The notes under the pieces are model-generated. The model saw only the letters and a program-made list of their open reading frames with translations, ran no database searches and was not told the origin of the DNA. From JABHHG01 sp964419445 (GTDB taxonomy: Bacteria; Fidelibacterota; Marinisomatia; SCGC-AAA003-L08; D37C17), in NCBI GenBank assembly GCA_964419445.1, contig CAYQPE010000051.1, positions 1 through 11,961 on the forward strand: a DNA stretch of 11,961 nucleotides, written 5' to 3'. The translations under genes and the position numbers were made by a program. Below, piece after piece: positions 5,439-11,961 of this stretch (within the stretch, counting starts at the first letter, position 1; every line of letters begins with the position of its first letter).

Positions 5439-6440
5439 ATGAGATTTGCATCGTACTTTGTAATAATAAGTTTTTTATTTTCTCAAAACGAAGTGTGTTT
5501 TGATGTTGGACCCAATCCATATCCTAATAACCCATCACTCAGTAGCTTTACTCAACATGTAAACGTGTTGAACTGTATCCATATTTACGGTGAATCACAA
5601 ATAACCGAAGAAAAGATGCTTCATGCTGCCGCTGTTGCAGCAGAACTTTTGGACAATAATGAAGACGGTATTGTTGATGATTCTCAAGTAGAGGCAGTTA
5701 TGCAAAATTCCTATGTGGTTATGCCCATCTTCAATTCAGAGTGGTCACCTGGTCAGGATAATTTAGAAGATGATTTCGAAGGATGTTTAGGAGCAGCTCT
5801 CTATCGAAATGAAATGGATCCATCTCAACCTGGGCATTGGGGCCATGATGCAACGGTAGAGGAAATTTTACATACCATTAATAATTGTGGACAATTGCCT
5901 GTTTATCCAAATGTATTTGGATTAGCACCCAATTCCTCTTTAATGTCAGATGCAATGGATATTGCTCGAGGAGGTCAATTTTTAAATTTTCCAAATCAAT
6001 ACCCTGAAGAAGCATGGTATCATTATGATGATTGGACATGTGATTATGAATGTATGGCTATGGAATATCTATATTGGTGTATCGTTTCTGATATGGGAAT
6101 TTTAGATCATCCCCAAACATGTACGGGTATTTTCAACGAATGGGAATTATGTACACCTGAACTTTTTGAATCTACCGATGTTACCATGCACGTAATAGTT
6201 AATAATCCTGAATATAAATTGCCTCAATTGGCTCCAGATGGAAATTATTGCCCCGATACTGTAATTTTAGGAGATGTAAATGGGGACGGAAATATAAATG
6301 TACAGGATATCATTCTTACTGTAAATATAATTTTAGGCATAAATCCCTTTACTGAATCTGCAGATGTAAATGAAGATGGACTCATTAATATTTTAGATGT
6401 AGTAAGTATTGTAAACATTATTTTAAGAAATAATAATTAG
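5439..6440 (+). CDS. Secreted cysteine-rich protein of unknown function with EF-hand-like loop and dockerin-like tail
   Basis: A 333-residue exported protein; I cannot name its family. It has a leader (1-16, ending FLFSQ) and ten cysteines after it (20, 46, 116, 150, 201, 205, 214, 228, 238 and 271), suggesting several disulfides. A calcium-loop-like segment lies at 72-83 (DNNEDGIVDDSQ). A probably functional core HWGHDATVEEILHTI (133-147) brings His133, His136, Glu141, Glu142 and His145 together and could be a metal site, but it is not the standard HExxH zinc-protease motif. Further likely conserved blocks are SDAMDIARGG and EAWYHYDDWTCDYECMAMEY. Residues 278-329 (6270-6425) are two dockerin-like loops (NGDGNINVQDII and NEDGLINILDVV). 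It follows the esterase gene after one base; AGG inside that gene's last codons may serve as ribosome site. The shared tail suggests both proteins go to the same surface location. A hydrolase role is only a guess. Confidence 0.82.
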   Translation: MRFASYFVIISFLFSQNEVCFDVGPNPYPNNPSLSSFTQHVNVLNCIHIYGESQITEEKMLHAAAVAAELLDNNEDGIVDDSQVEAVMQNSYVVMPIFNSEWSPGQDNLEDDFEGCLGAALYRNEMDPSQPGHWGHDATVEEILHTINNCGQLPVYPNVFGLAPNSSLMSDAMDIARGGQFLNFPNQYPEEAWYHYDDWTCDYECMAMEYLYWCIVSDMGILDHPQTCTGIFNEWELCTPELFESTDVTMHVIVNNPEYKLPQLAPDGNYCPDTVILGDVNGDGNINVQDIILTVNIILGINPFTESADVNEDGLINILDVVSIVNIILRNNN

Positions 6441-6488
6441 AAAAACGTTACACATTCATAGATTTTCTATCATTTTTAATGAAGATTT

Positions 6489-8357
6489 ATGATTCAAATA
6501 GATTCACTTCAAAAAGATTATCCAGATAAAACACTATTTAAAAATCTATCAGTAAAATTTATTGATAGTATGCGTGTTGGTTTAGTCGGGCCCAATGGCG
6601 CTGGAAAGTCCACATTATTAAAAATAATTTTGGGCATATGTGAATTTGATCACGGTAAAGTAAATATCAGCTCAACCACAAGCCTAGGCTATTTGCCCCA
6701 AGAAATTATTGTAGGTAATAAAAATTCAATCCTTGAAGAAGTTTTAAGTACTTTTCCCGAAGTGTCTCAACTACAAATTCAAATTAAAAAGCTGAATGAT
6801 GAAATTTCACTTCAACCCAATAATGCTCAATTACTTGAATCATTAGATAAAATCCAGAATAAATTCGATGCATTAAATGGGTGGAATATTGAAGATAATG
6901 CAAAAAAAATCCTTAGTGGGTTGGGATTTTCAACATCAGAATTTATAAAACCCTTTGATACTTTTAGTGGTGGGTGGAGGATGAGAGTGGTTTTGGCAGG
7001 GATTCTTTTAAAGCGTCCCAATTACTTGCTGCTGGATGAACCTACAAATCACTTGGATTTAGATGCAATTATTTGGCTAGAGAATTTCCTGATGAAGTGG
7101 AATGGTGGCCTTATAATGATTAGTCATGATCGTAGTTTTTTAAATCAATCAGTAAATTATATTCTTGAATTAGAGAATGGTACACCTACCCTTTACAAAG
7201 GGAATTATACTGACTTCATTGATGAAAAAGAGCTTCGTCAAGAGCAACTTCATAATGCGTTTAAGAATCAGCAAAAAAAGATAAAAGATACTGAGCGGTT
7301 TATAGAACGATTTCGGTATAAAAATACAAAAGCCAAGCAAGTTCAAAGTAGAGTTAAACAATTAGAAAAATTGGATATAATTAGTGAACCTGCAATTCTT
7401 AAACGTAAAATTAGTTTACATATCCCACAGCCATCTCGTGGACCCTTAAAAGTTGTAGAATTAATTAATGTTTCAAAATTGTATGGTGATAAAACCGTTT
7501 ATAATGATATCAATTTTACCATTGAACGAGGAGAGAAAATTGCATTAGTGGGACCTAATGGGGCAGGAAAATCCACGCTGATGAAATTGATCGCAAAATC
7601 AGAGTTATCCTCTAGGGGTAGAGTAAAAATTGGAGATGGTGTTAATTTGCAATATTTTACGCAGCATCAGTTAGAATCCCTTAATGAGAATGATACAATT
7701 TACCATACTATATTCTCAATTTCTGGAGGCTGGACAGAAACTCAAATTCGTTCGTATTTGGGATCATTTCTGTTTGAGGGGGAAGCCATTACTAAAAAGG
7801 TAAAGGTTTTATCTGGAGGTGAAAAGTCAAGATTGGCGTTAGCCAAGATGTTGGTTGAACCATCTCATATTTTATTGTTAGATGAGCCTACTAATCATTT
7901 AGATATTCAATCACGTGATATAATTGAATCGGCATTACAGAAATATTCAGGTACCTTGGTATGTATATCACATGATAGACATTTTTTAAATACGATTACC
8001 AATAAGGTAATACATGTGGAAAATGGACAGTTGAAACCTTATGAGGGGAATTATGATTACTATATCTGGAAAAAGGAAAAAGCCACCTCTGAAGTAAATG
8101 AGTTGCAAAATAAAAAATCAAAACAAAATAATAAGCAGGATGATTTTAAAAGTCGAAAAGTAAAACGGAATAGGTATCAAAAAGTGGTGAAGAGAATTGG
8201 AGAAATCGAAAATACCCTGAATGAAATTTCAACTGAAATTAATAATCCTGAGAATAGTAGTGATTTTGAAAAACTTCAATCTCTTCAAATTCAGCAACAA
8301 GAACTAGAAGATGAATATTTTAAACTTATTTATGAACAAGAATCTTTAGAGGCTTAA
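6489..8357 (+). CDS. ABC-F family ATPase (YheS/YdiF-like), ribosome-associated
   Basis: A 622-residue cytoplasmic protein with two ATP-binding cassettes and no membrane helices. Cassette 1 has Walker A GPNGAGKST (34-42), signature FSGGW and Walker B LLLDEPTNHLD. Cassette 2 has Walker A GPNGAGKST, signature LSGGEKSRLA and Walker B ILLLDEPTNHLD. Between them is the ABC-F interdomain linker, helical and basic, including RFIERFRYKNTKAKQVQSR, which in this family reaches the ribosomal P-site tRNA. A charged coiled-coil tail (from about 530) ends the protein. ABC-F proteins resolve stalled ribosomes or protect against ribosome-binding antibiotics; the linker resembles YheS/YdiF more than the antibiotic-resistance members. 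The ATG lies 48 nt past the previous gene, with only a weak GAAGA ribosome site. It need not be functionally related to its neighbours. Confidence 0.95.
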   Translation: MIQIDSLQKDYPDKTLFKNLSVKFIDSMRVGLVGPNGAGKSTLLKIILGICEFDHGKVNISSTTSLGYLPQEIIVGNKNSILEEVLSTFPEVSQLQIQIKKLNDEISLQPNNAQLLESLDKIQNKFDALNGWNIEDNAKKILSGLGFSTSEFIKPFDTFSGGWRMRVVLAGILLKRPNYLLLDEPTNHLDLDAIIWLENFLMKWNGGLIMISHDRSFLNQSVNYILELENGTPTLYKGNYTDFIDEKELRQEQLHNAFKNQQKKIKDTERFIERFRYKNTKAKQVQSRVKQLEKLDIISEPAILKRKISLHIPQPSRGPLKVVELINVSKLYGDKTVYNDINFTIERGEKIALVGPNGAGKSTLMKLIAKSELSSRGRVKIGDGVNLQYFTQHQLESLNENDTIYHTIFSISGGWTETQIRSYLGSFLFEGEAITKKVKVLSGGEKSRLALAKMLVEPSHILLLDEPTNHLDIQSRDIIESALQKYSGTLVCISHDRHFLNTITNKVIHVENGQLKPYEGNYDYYIWKKEKATSEVNELQNKKSKQNNKQDDFKSRKVKRNRYQKVVKRIGEIENTLNEISTEINNPENSSDFEKLQSLQIQQQELEDEYFKLIYEQESLEA

Positions 8358-8419
8358 TTCCTCTTTTGATTCATCATATAAATACTCGCTAAATTACCCC
8401 TCCAAAAAAACTCATAGAA

Positions 8420-9328
8420 TTGGCAACATTAAACTCAATACAAAAATTTCTATCTGGACTAATAGATTATGCGGGATTATTTCCTCCAGCATCATTACCA
8501 TTAGATAAATCCATATCAAATTTCAATTTATATATGAAATCACAGTACCATTGGATGTTGTCACAGTTCATTATTCCCGTAAAATTACTTCATTCATTAG
8601 ATGTCAATCAGTTAGATGCATTTTCTGCTGAGAACCCTTTACAGCTCTCAATTTTACCTCAGTTAAATGAAGGTGAAATAGATGAGATTTATGATTTTCT
8701 ACATACACATCCCCAAATAAAAATAACAGGCTGTGAAGTGAAAATTAATAACCAAGAACAGCTTAAAGATGTAGAGCTGTATTTATCTCAGCTAAAAAAT
8801 AGAATCTCAACAAACTTTTCAACATTCTATGAAGTAGATTGTCTTTCAGATAATTGGGAAAATAATATTGAGTTTATTACTGATTATATAAGTTTATTAG
8901 ATTGTGATGATGGGTTCAAGTTGCGTTGTGGAGGAGTAGAAGCGTTTATGTTTCCACCCTCAAATAGAATTGTATACGCTATGGAACAGTGCAAAACCAA
9001 AAACATACCCATGAAATTTACCGCTGGACTACATCATCCAATTAGACATTACCATTCATCTGTACATACGAAGATGTATGGTTTTTTCAATATCTTTTTA
9101 GCAGGAATGTATAATTTTAAATATTCACTTTCAGAAACGGATTTAATTACAATTATTGAAATTGAAGATGCTAAAGAGTTTACATTTGTAGAAGATGAAA
9201 TTAAATGGAGAGATTACTCTCTAACATCAGTTGAAATAGAAAAATTTAGAAACGAAAAACTAATTTCATATGGTAGTTGTAGTTTTGATGAGCCATGTGA
9301 AGATTTAACAGAATTAGGACTGCTATGA
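8420..9328 (+). CDS. Conserved protein of unknown function paired with fumarylacetoacetase
   Basis: A 302-residue, apparently cytoplasmic protein with no leader or membrane helix. I recognise the family only as a hypothetical protein often found beside fumarylacetoacetase genes. Likely conserved blocks are LIDYAGLFPPASLPL (14-28), FKLRCGGVEAFMFPP (166-180), MKFTAGLHHPIRHY (198-211) and GSCSFDEPCEDL (285-296). The alternation of strands ending in KLRCGG and KFTAGLHHP resembles a TIM-barrel enzyme whose Lys168, Arg169, Lys199, His205 and His206 could form an active site; this is inference. The start is a TTG with no visible Shine-Dalgarno. No ATG upstream is in frame, and the first internal ATG (codon 39) would remove the conserved YAGLFPP block. 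Its stop overlaps the next ATG (ATGA, 9325-9328), so translation is coupled, suggesting a role in tyrosine/homogentisate breakdown. Confidence 0.85.
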   Translation: MATLNSIQKFLSGLIDYAGLFPPASLPLDKSISNFNLYMKSQYHWMLSQFIIPVKLLHSLDVNQLDAFSAENPLQLSILPQLNEGEIDEIYDFLHTHPQIKITGCEVKINNQEQLKDVELYLSQLKNRISTNFSTFYEVDCLSDNWENNIEFITDYISLLDCDDGFKLRCGGVEAFMFPPSNRIVYAMEQCKTKNIPMKFTAGLHHPIRHYHSSVHTKMYGFFNIFLAGMYNFKYSLSETDLITIIEIEDAKEFTFVEDEIKWRDYSLTSVEIEKFRNEKLISYGSCSFDEPCEDLTELGLL

Positions 9329-10581
9329 TAAAATCATTTATAGAATATTCAGAAAATTGTCATTTCCCCATACAGAACTTGCCCTATGGAGTCTTTAGTG
9401 ATTCTTCAAACAAATCACTTCGTTGTGGTGTGGCCATTGGAGAATTAGTTTTAGATTTGTCGCAATTAGAATCTTGTGGATTATTAAATACTACATACTT
9501 TTCTCAATCAAGCCTCAATGATTTTATGGATGCTGGAAAAACAGAGTGGTCAAAAGCACGGAAGCAAATACAACAATTACTTCAAGATGATTGCTTTCAG
9601 TTAAGAGATAATCATGAGTTAAGAGATAAGGTTTTTTATCAACAGTCTCAAGTTACGATGCATTTACCTGCAAAAATAGGTGATTATACCGATTTCTATT
9701 CTTCACGTCAGCATGCAACAAATGTTGGTACGATGTTCAGAGATCCCAATAATGCATTATTACCCAATTGGCTGCATCTACCTGTTGGCTATCATGGACG
9801 TGCCAGTTCTGTGGTAATTTCGGGTACGCCTGTGCATAGACCTAACGGCCAAACATTACCTGCTGGAGAAGAAAATCCTGTATTTGGACCATGTCGCCTA
9901 ATGGATTTTGAATTAGAAATGGGATGCTTTATTGGCCCTGGAAATGAATTGGGTGAACCTATTTCAACTGAAAATGCTGGCGACCATTTATTTGGTTTAG
10001 TCTTAGTGAATGATTGGAGTGCCAGAGATATACAAAAATGGGAATATGTGCCTCTTGGACCATTTGGAGCAAAGAATTTGGCCACTTCAATTTCACCATG
10101 GATTATTCCATTTGAAGCATTGGAGCCCTTTAGAATAGAAGATCCTGTTCAGGAGAATCCATCTCCATTACCATATTTACAGTGTAAGAAAAATTGGACA
10201 TTTGATATGAATTTAGAGGTATCTATTAAAACAGAAATGATGGAAAAACCAGAAACCATTGCCAACTCAAATTATAAGTATATGTATTGGAATTTAGCAC
10301 AGCAGTTGGCACATCATACTATTACCGGTTGCAATATGAATGCAGGAGATTTAATTGCCAGTGGTACCATTTCAGGAGAAACATCAGATTCTTATGGGTC
10401 TATGCTTGAATTGGCGTGGAAAGGGACAAAACCTATCCAACTTTCAACTGGTGAAGAGCGTAAGTTTATTCAAGATGGTGATGATGTGATTATGACAGGC
10501 TATGCACAAGGTGATGGGTATCGAGTGGGGTTTGGTAATGTGTCAGGTAAAGTATTCCCTGCTAAAAATATAGGCAGATAG
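9325..10581 (+). CDS. fahA: Fumarylacetoacetase
   Basis: A 418-residue cytoplasmic hydrolase that splits 4-fumarylacetoacetate to fumarate and acetoacetate, the last step of tyrosine/phenylalanine (homogentisate) breakdown. Length and sequence track the animal enzyme end to end. The small N-terminal domain contains FPIQNLPYGVFS, and the catalytic domain has GDYTDFYSSRQHATNVG (119-135). Residues matching the metal and catalytic set of mouse FAH are Asp123, Tyr125, His130, Glu196, Glu198, Asp230 (VNDWSARDIQKWEY), Arg234, Lys250 (GPFGAKN) and Glu362 (GSMLE). All are present, so it should be active. The ATG overlaps the stop of the preceding gene (ATGA) and has AGGA five bases upstream. No homogentisate dioxygenase or hydroxyphenylpyruvate dioxygenase gene is in the window, so the rest of the pathway must be elsewhere. 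No convincing terminator follows. Confidence 0.97.
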   Translation: MIKSFIEYSENCHFPIQNLPYGVFSDSSNKSLRCGVAIGELVLDLSQLESCGLLNTTYFSQSSLNDFMDAGKTEWSKARKQIQQLLQDDCFQLRDNHELRDKVFYQQSQVTMHLPAKIGDYTDFYSSRQHATNVGTMFRDPNNALLPNWLHLPVGYHGRASSVVISGTPVHRPNGQTLPAGEENPVFGPCRLMDFELEMGCFIGPGNELGEPISTENAGDHLFGLVLVNDWSARDIQKWEYVPLGPFGAKNLATSISPWIIPFEALEPFRIEDPVQENPSPLPYLQCKKNWTFDMNLEVSIKTEMMEKPETIANSNYKYMYWNLAQQLAHHTITGCNMNAGDLIASGTISGETSDSYGSMLELAWKGTKPIQLSTGEERKFIQDGDDVIMTGYAQGDGYRVGFGNVSGKVFPAKNIGR

Positions 10582-10692
10582 TGTATACCTTTTTAAATAG
10601 AGAAGAGATTAAAAGTTAATTAAATTACTACCTTGCTTGATTACTTTTTTCTTTTTAAATCCATTAAATGTAATTATTGTAAATTATAATTC

Positions 10693-10974
10693 GTGAAAAG
10701 TATACTCATAATATATAATATTATTTTCTTATTTGCTGGGCAGACACTGTTCCAAAGTCTGCATCATATTATTGAACATAATCATGATGATTTATCACAT
10801 GAATGTGAAGAATGTATTGAGTTTAGAAAAAATAATACTCTATCTATAGAAAATAATAAATTTAAATTCTATAATTTAAATTCTGTCCTCTTTATTGAAT
10901 CGCATTTAAGCAATGTTGGTGTACAACATGATGCTATTCATCTTTCTAGAGCCCCTCCTTATAAATTTTTATAA
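10693..10974 (+). CDS. Small exported His/Cys protein, DUF2946-like
   Basis: A 93-residue protein with a hydrophobic leader (about 1-16) and a short mature part. HHIIEHNHDDLSHECEECIEF holds five histidines and a CxxC pair, a likely soft-metal site. The C-terminus is SRAPPYKFL. The layout of leader, His cluster, CxxC and a terminal RAPP or RGPP box is like DUF2946-type peptides, which often precede outer-membrane transporters linked to copper, zinc or cobalt. The start is GTG at 10693; no ATG is available nearby. Only about 140 nt separate it from the next His-rich gene, on the same strand. A metal-handling role is inferred from composition and neighbourhood; the family resemblance is from memory of its pattern. 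Confidence 0.68.
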   Translation: MKSILIIYNIIFLFAGQTLFQSLHHIIEHNHDDLSHECEECIEFRKNNTLSIENNKFKFYNLNSVLFIESHLSNVGVQHDAIHLSRAPPYKFL

Positions 10975-11049
10975 TTTATTTTATATAGTGATGTGTGTTA
11001 GATAGTTTAAAATCTCAATTTTTAATTTATCACATATCATCTTATTCTA

Positions 11050-11075
11050 AATCCTTACATTATAAAGTAAGGATT
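11050..11075. promoter_or_regulatory. Perfect 9-bp inverted repeat between the two His-rich genes: operator or terminator
   Basis: AATCCTTAC and GTAAGGATT are exact reverse complements separated by 8 nt (ATTATAAA). The site is 75 nt past the stop of the small His/Cys gene and 39 nt before the ATG of the barrel-like gene. The following bases are T-rich (ACATTTTATT) but not a clean T run, so it is a poor terminator. A dimeric regulator's operator in the second gene's promoter is the alternative I favour, possibly metal-responsive given the products. Confidence 0.5.
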
Positions 11076-11114
11076 ACATTTTATTATAAAAATTTAAATA
11101 GAGATTATCACGTA

Positions 11115-11612
11115 ATGAAAAAAATATTGTATATATCAGTATTGATACAATTTTGCATTAGTTTTTTATTTTCAAACCATGACCATCATAACCATTCACA
11201 TGAGCACAACAATGAGTTTAGCTTATCGCTTGGATTGGTACCATCACATGAAGATGAAAATGCAAACATCGGAATGCACATACATTATGTTAAAGGATTT
11301 GGTAATCACAATGAATGGGGATATGGATTATCGGTGGAAAAAGTGTTTGATATCCATGAACATAATTCGTTGTCTCTAATTGGCATATACCGATTTCACA
11401 ATGGATTTAGTATCGCTTATGCTCCAGGGGTTTTACTGGCTGAACATGAACATGATGGAGAAATTGAAAAAGAATATGAATTCACACAACATATGGAATT
11501 TGTCTATGAGATTGAATTAGAAAAATTTCATATTGGACCACAGTTTGATATTGGTCTAGAGGAGTCAGGTGTGCATTTTATGTTTGGTGTGCATTTTGGC
11601 GTAGATTTTTAA
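11115..11612 (+). CDS. Small His-rich outer-membrane barrel-like protein, probable metal handling
   Basis: A 165-residue protein numbered from the ATG at 11115. It has a leader (MKKILYISVLIQFCISFLFS, 1-20) followed at once by a His cluster, NHDHHNHSHEHNNE (21-34), typical of zinc, nickel or cobalt binding. The rest is alternating polar/hydrophobic beta strands with further HE/EH pairs (HEHN near 81 and AEHEHDGEIEKE near 109). It closes with HFMFGVHFGVDF, whose final Phe matches an outer-membrane barrel insertion signal. About eight strands could be drawn, so a small barrel is plausible. The reading frame extends upstream to a GTG at 10995, but the extra 40 residues look non-coding and would bury the leader, so I start at the ATG. 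The Shine-Dalgarno is weak. Function is inferred: metal uptake, storage or sensing at the outer membrane. Confidence 0.75.
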   Translation: MKKILYISVLIQFCISFLFSNHDHHNHSHEHNNEFSLSLGLVPSHEDENANIGMHIHYVKGFGNHNEWGYGLSVEKVFDIHEHNSLSLIGIYRFHNGFSIAYAPGVLLAEHEHDGEIEKEYEFTQHMEFVYEIELEKFHIGPQFDIGLEESGVHFMFGVHFGVDF

Positions 11613-11629
11613 TTTCATATTTATATTAA

Positions 11630-11961
11630 AACAATAAAGCCTTCGAATTCGAAAGCAACTCTGATTATCGAGCAGTAGGACTCTTAAAGAATACATATTT
11701 TACTAAAATTGAATTCAAATCAAATCAGTCTATTATTGGCTCAGATATACAGAATAAACAGTTTTCATCTGAAGGATTTTATTGGACACCCGCAACAAAT
11801 GAATTAGATTTTTCAATATATGGTTTTTTTGAAGATGAGTTTAAAAATATTGATGCTTTAGGATCATTTAGGGTAGGATTTTTAGCAATTAAGCCCCAAA
11901 AACCATATGCAAAGAAAATAGAGGAAGATGTGATCTTGTTTTGTGGAGTTCATTTTATGTG
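11630..11961 (+). CDS. Open frame with coding character, no visible start codon, runs off the window
   Basis: From 11630 to the right edge there are 110 codons without a stop, directly after a TAA. The translated text has ordinary protein composition (for example NQSIIGSDIQNKQFSSEGF and ALGSFRVGFLAIKPQKP) and ends near LFCGVHFM. I do not recognise a family. There is no ATG, GTG or TTG in frame before codon 100 or so, and none suitable in the other frames just upstream. It may be a 5'-truncated gene remnant, a gene whose front lies across a frameshift, or one starting at a rare codon such as ATT. The GVHF ending echoes the preceding gene's strands, but I cannot claim homology. Confidence 0.45.
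11639..11656. repeat. Short palindrome TTCGAATTCGAA with flanking GC pairs
   Basis: A perfect 12-bp palindrome (11642-11653), extended by two further pairs after one mismatch, lies 26 nt past the stop of the barrel-like gene. As RNA it could fold to a small hairpin with an AATT loop, but there is no T run after it, so it is not a standard terminator. It lies inside the start-less open frame. It could be chance. Confidence 0.3.

Noticed and set aside
5251..5520. Minus-strand frame across the end of the esterase gene and the next start
   Set aside because: It is the reverse complement of the dockerin-like repeat; the I/T/S-rich composition is a shadow of that repeat.
6458..6470. ATAGA-TTT-TCTAT inverted repeat followed by T-rich sequence, possible terminator before the ABC-F gene
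   Set aside because: The five-pair, almost all A-T stem is too weak to call.
9792..10085. Minus-strand frame of 97 codons inside fumarylacetoacetase
   Set aside because: It is fully antisense to a certain gene and has no recognisable protein features.
10611..10650. Possible weak hairpin with a T run after fumarylacetoacetase
   Set aside because: The stem is short, AT-only and interrupted; it cannot be told from the AT-rich background.
10685..10690. Perfect TATAAT just before the DUF2946-like gene
   Set aside because: It ends two bases before the GTG, so transcription from it would begin inside the gene; no -35 element lies at the right distance.
10995..11114. Upstream extension of the His-rich barrel gene to a GTG
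   Set aside because: It adds 40 residues before a good leader and spans the inverted repeat; the ATG at 11115 is the better start.

Overview
The window is an AT-rich bacterial stretch (roughly one third G+C by eye). It encodes mostly exported, redox-active or surface proteins plus two housekeeping-type loci. Three proteins end in tandem dockerin-type-I-like calcium-loop modules of the form GDxNxDxxxNxLDVVxxVNxILG. Secreted-protein leaders often end in S-Q or A-Q. This combination is typical of marine FCB-group bacteria, and Candidatus Marinimicrobia (SAR406) is my best guess. That assignment rests on remembered family style, not a database search.

Positions 1-1074 (minus strand): the 5' end of a TetR-family regulator gene runs off the left edge. 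It is separated by a perfect terminator hairpin (227-255) from a seven-helix membrane protein of the urate-oxidase N-terminal / PuuD type that lacks the usual cytochrome c tail. A perfect FNR/CRP-type half-site pair (TTGAT-N4-ATCAA, 1104-1117) lies just upstream of the membrane-protein gene.

Positions 1195-4168 (minus strand): a tightly packed five-gene operon with overlapping or abutting genes. In transcription order it encodes a two-c-heme, dockerin-tailed secreted protein; a c-type cytochrome lipoprotein; a four-helix membrane protein with a histidine at the start of every helix (cytochrome b561-like); a YceI-like lipocalin-fold protein; and a secreted PrxQ/BCP-type peroxiredoxin. I read it as one cell-envelope electron-transfer and oxidant-defence module, and it is the most interesting object in the window. 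The b561-like/YceI pair recalls E. coli yceJ-yceI.

Positions 4271-6440 (plus strand, divergent from the redox operon): two nearly abutting genes for dockerin-tailed secreted proteins, an alpha/beta-hydrolase esterase and a cysteine-rich protein of unknown function. Positions 6489-8357: an ABC-F ATPase of the YheS/YdiF type. Positions 8420-10581: a translationally coupled pair, a conserved protein of unknown function and fumarylacetoacetase (last step of tyrosine/homogentisate breakdown).

Positions 10693-11612: two small His-rich exported proteins, a DUF2946-like peptide and a small outer-membrane-barrel-like protein. They flank a perfect 9-bp inverted repeat and probably form a transition-metal handling locus. 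The right edge (11630-11961) holds an open frame with coding character but no visible start codon. No tRNA, rRNA, CRISPR array, insertion sequence or phage gene was seen.
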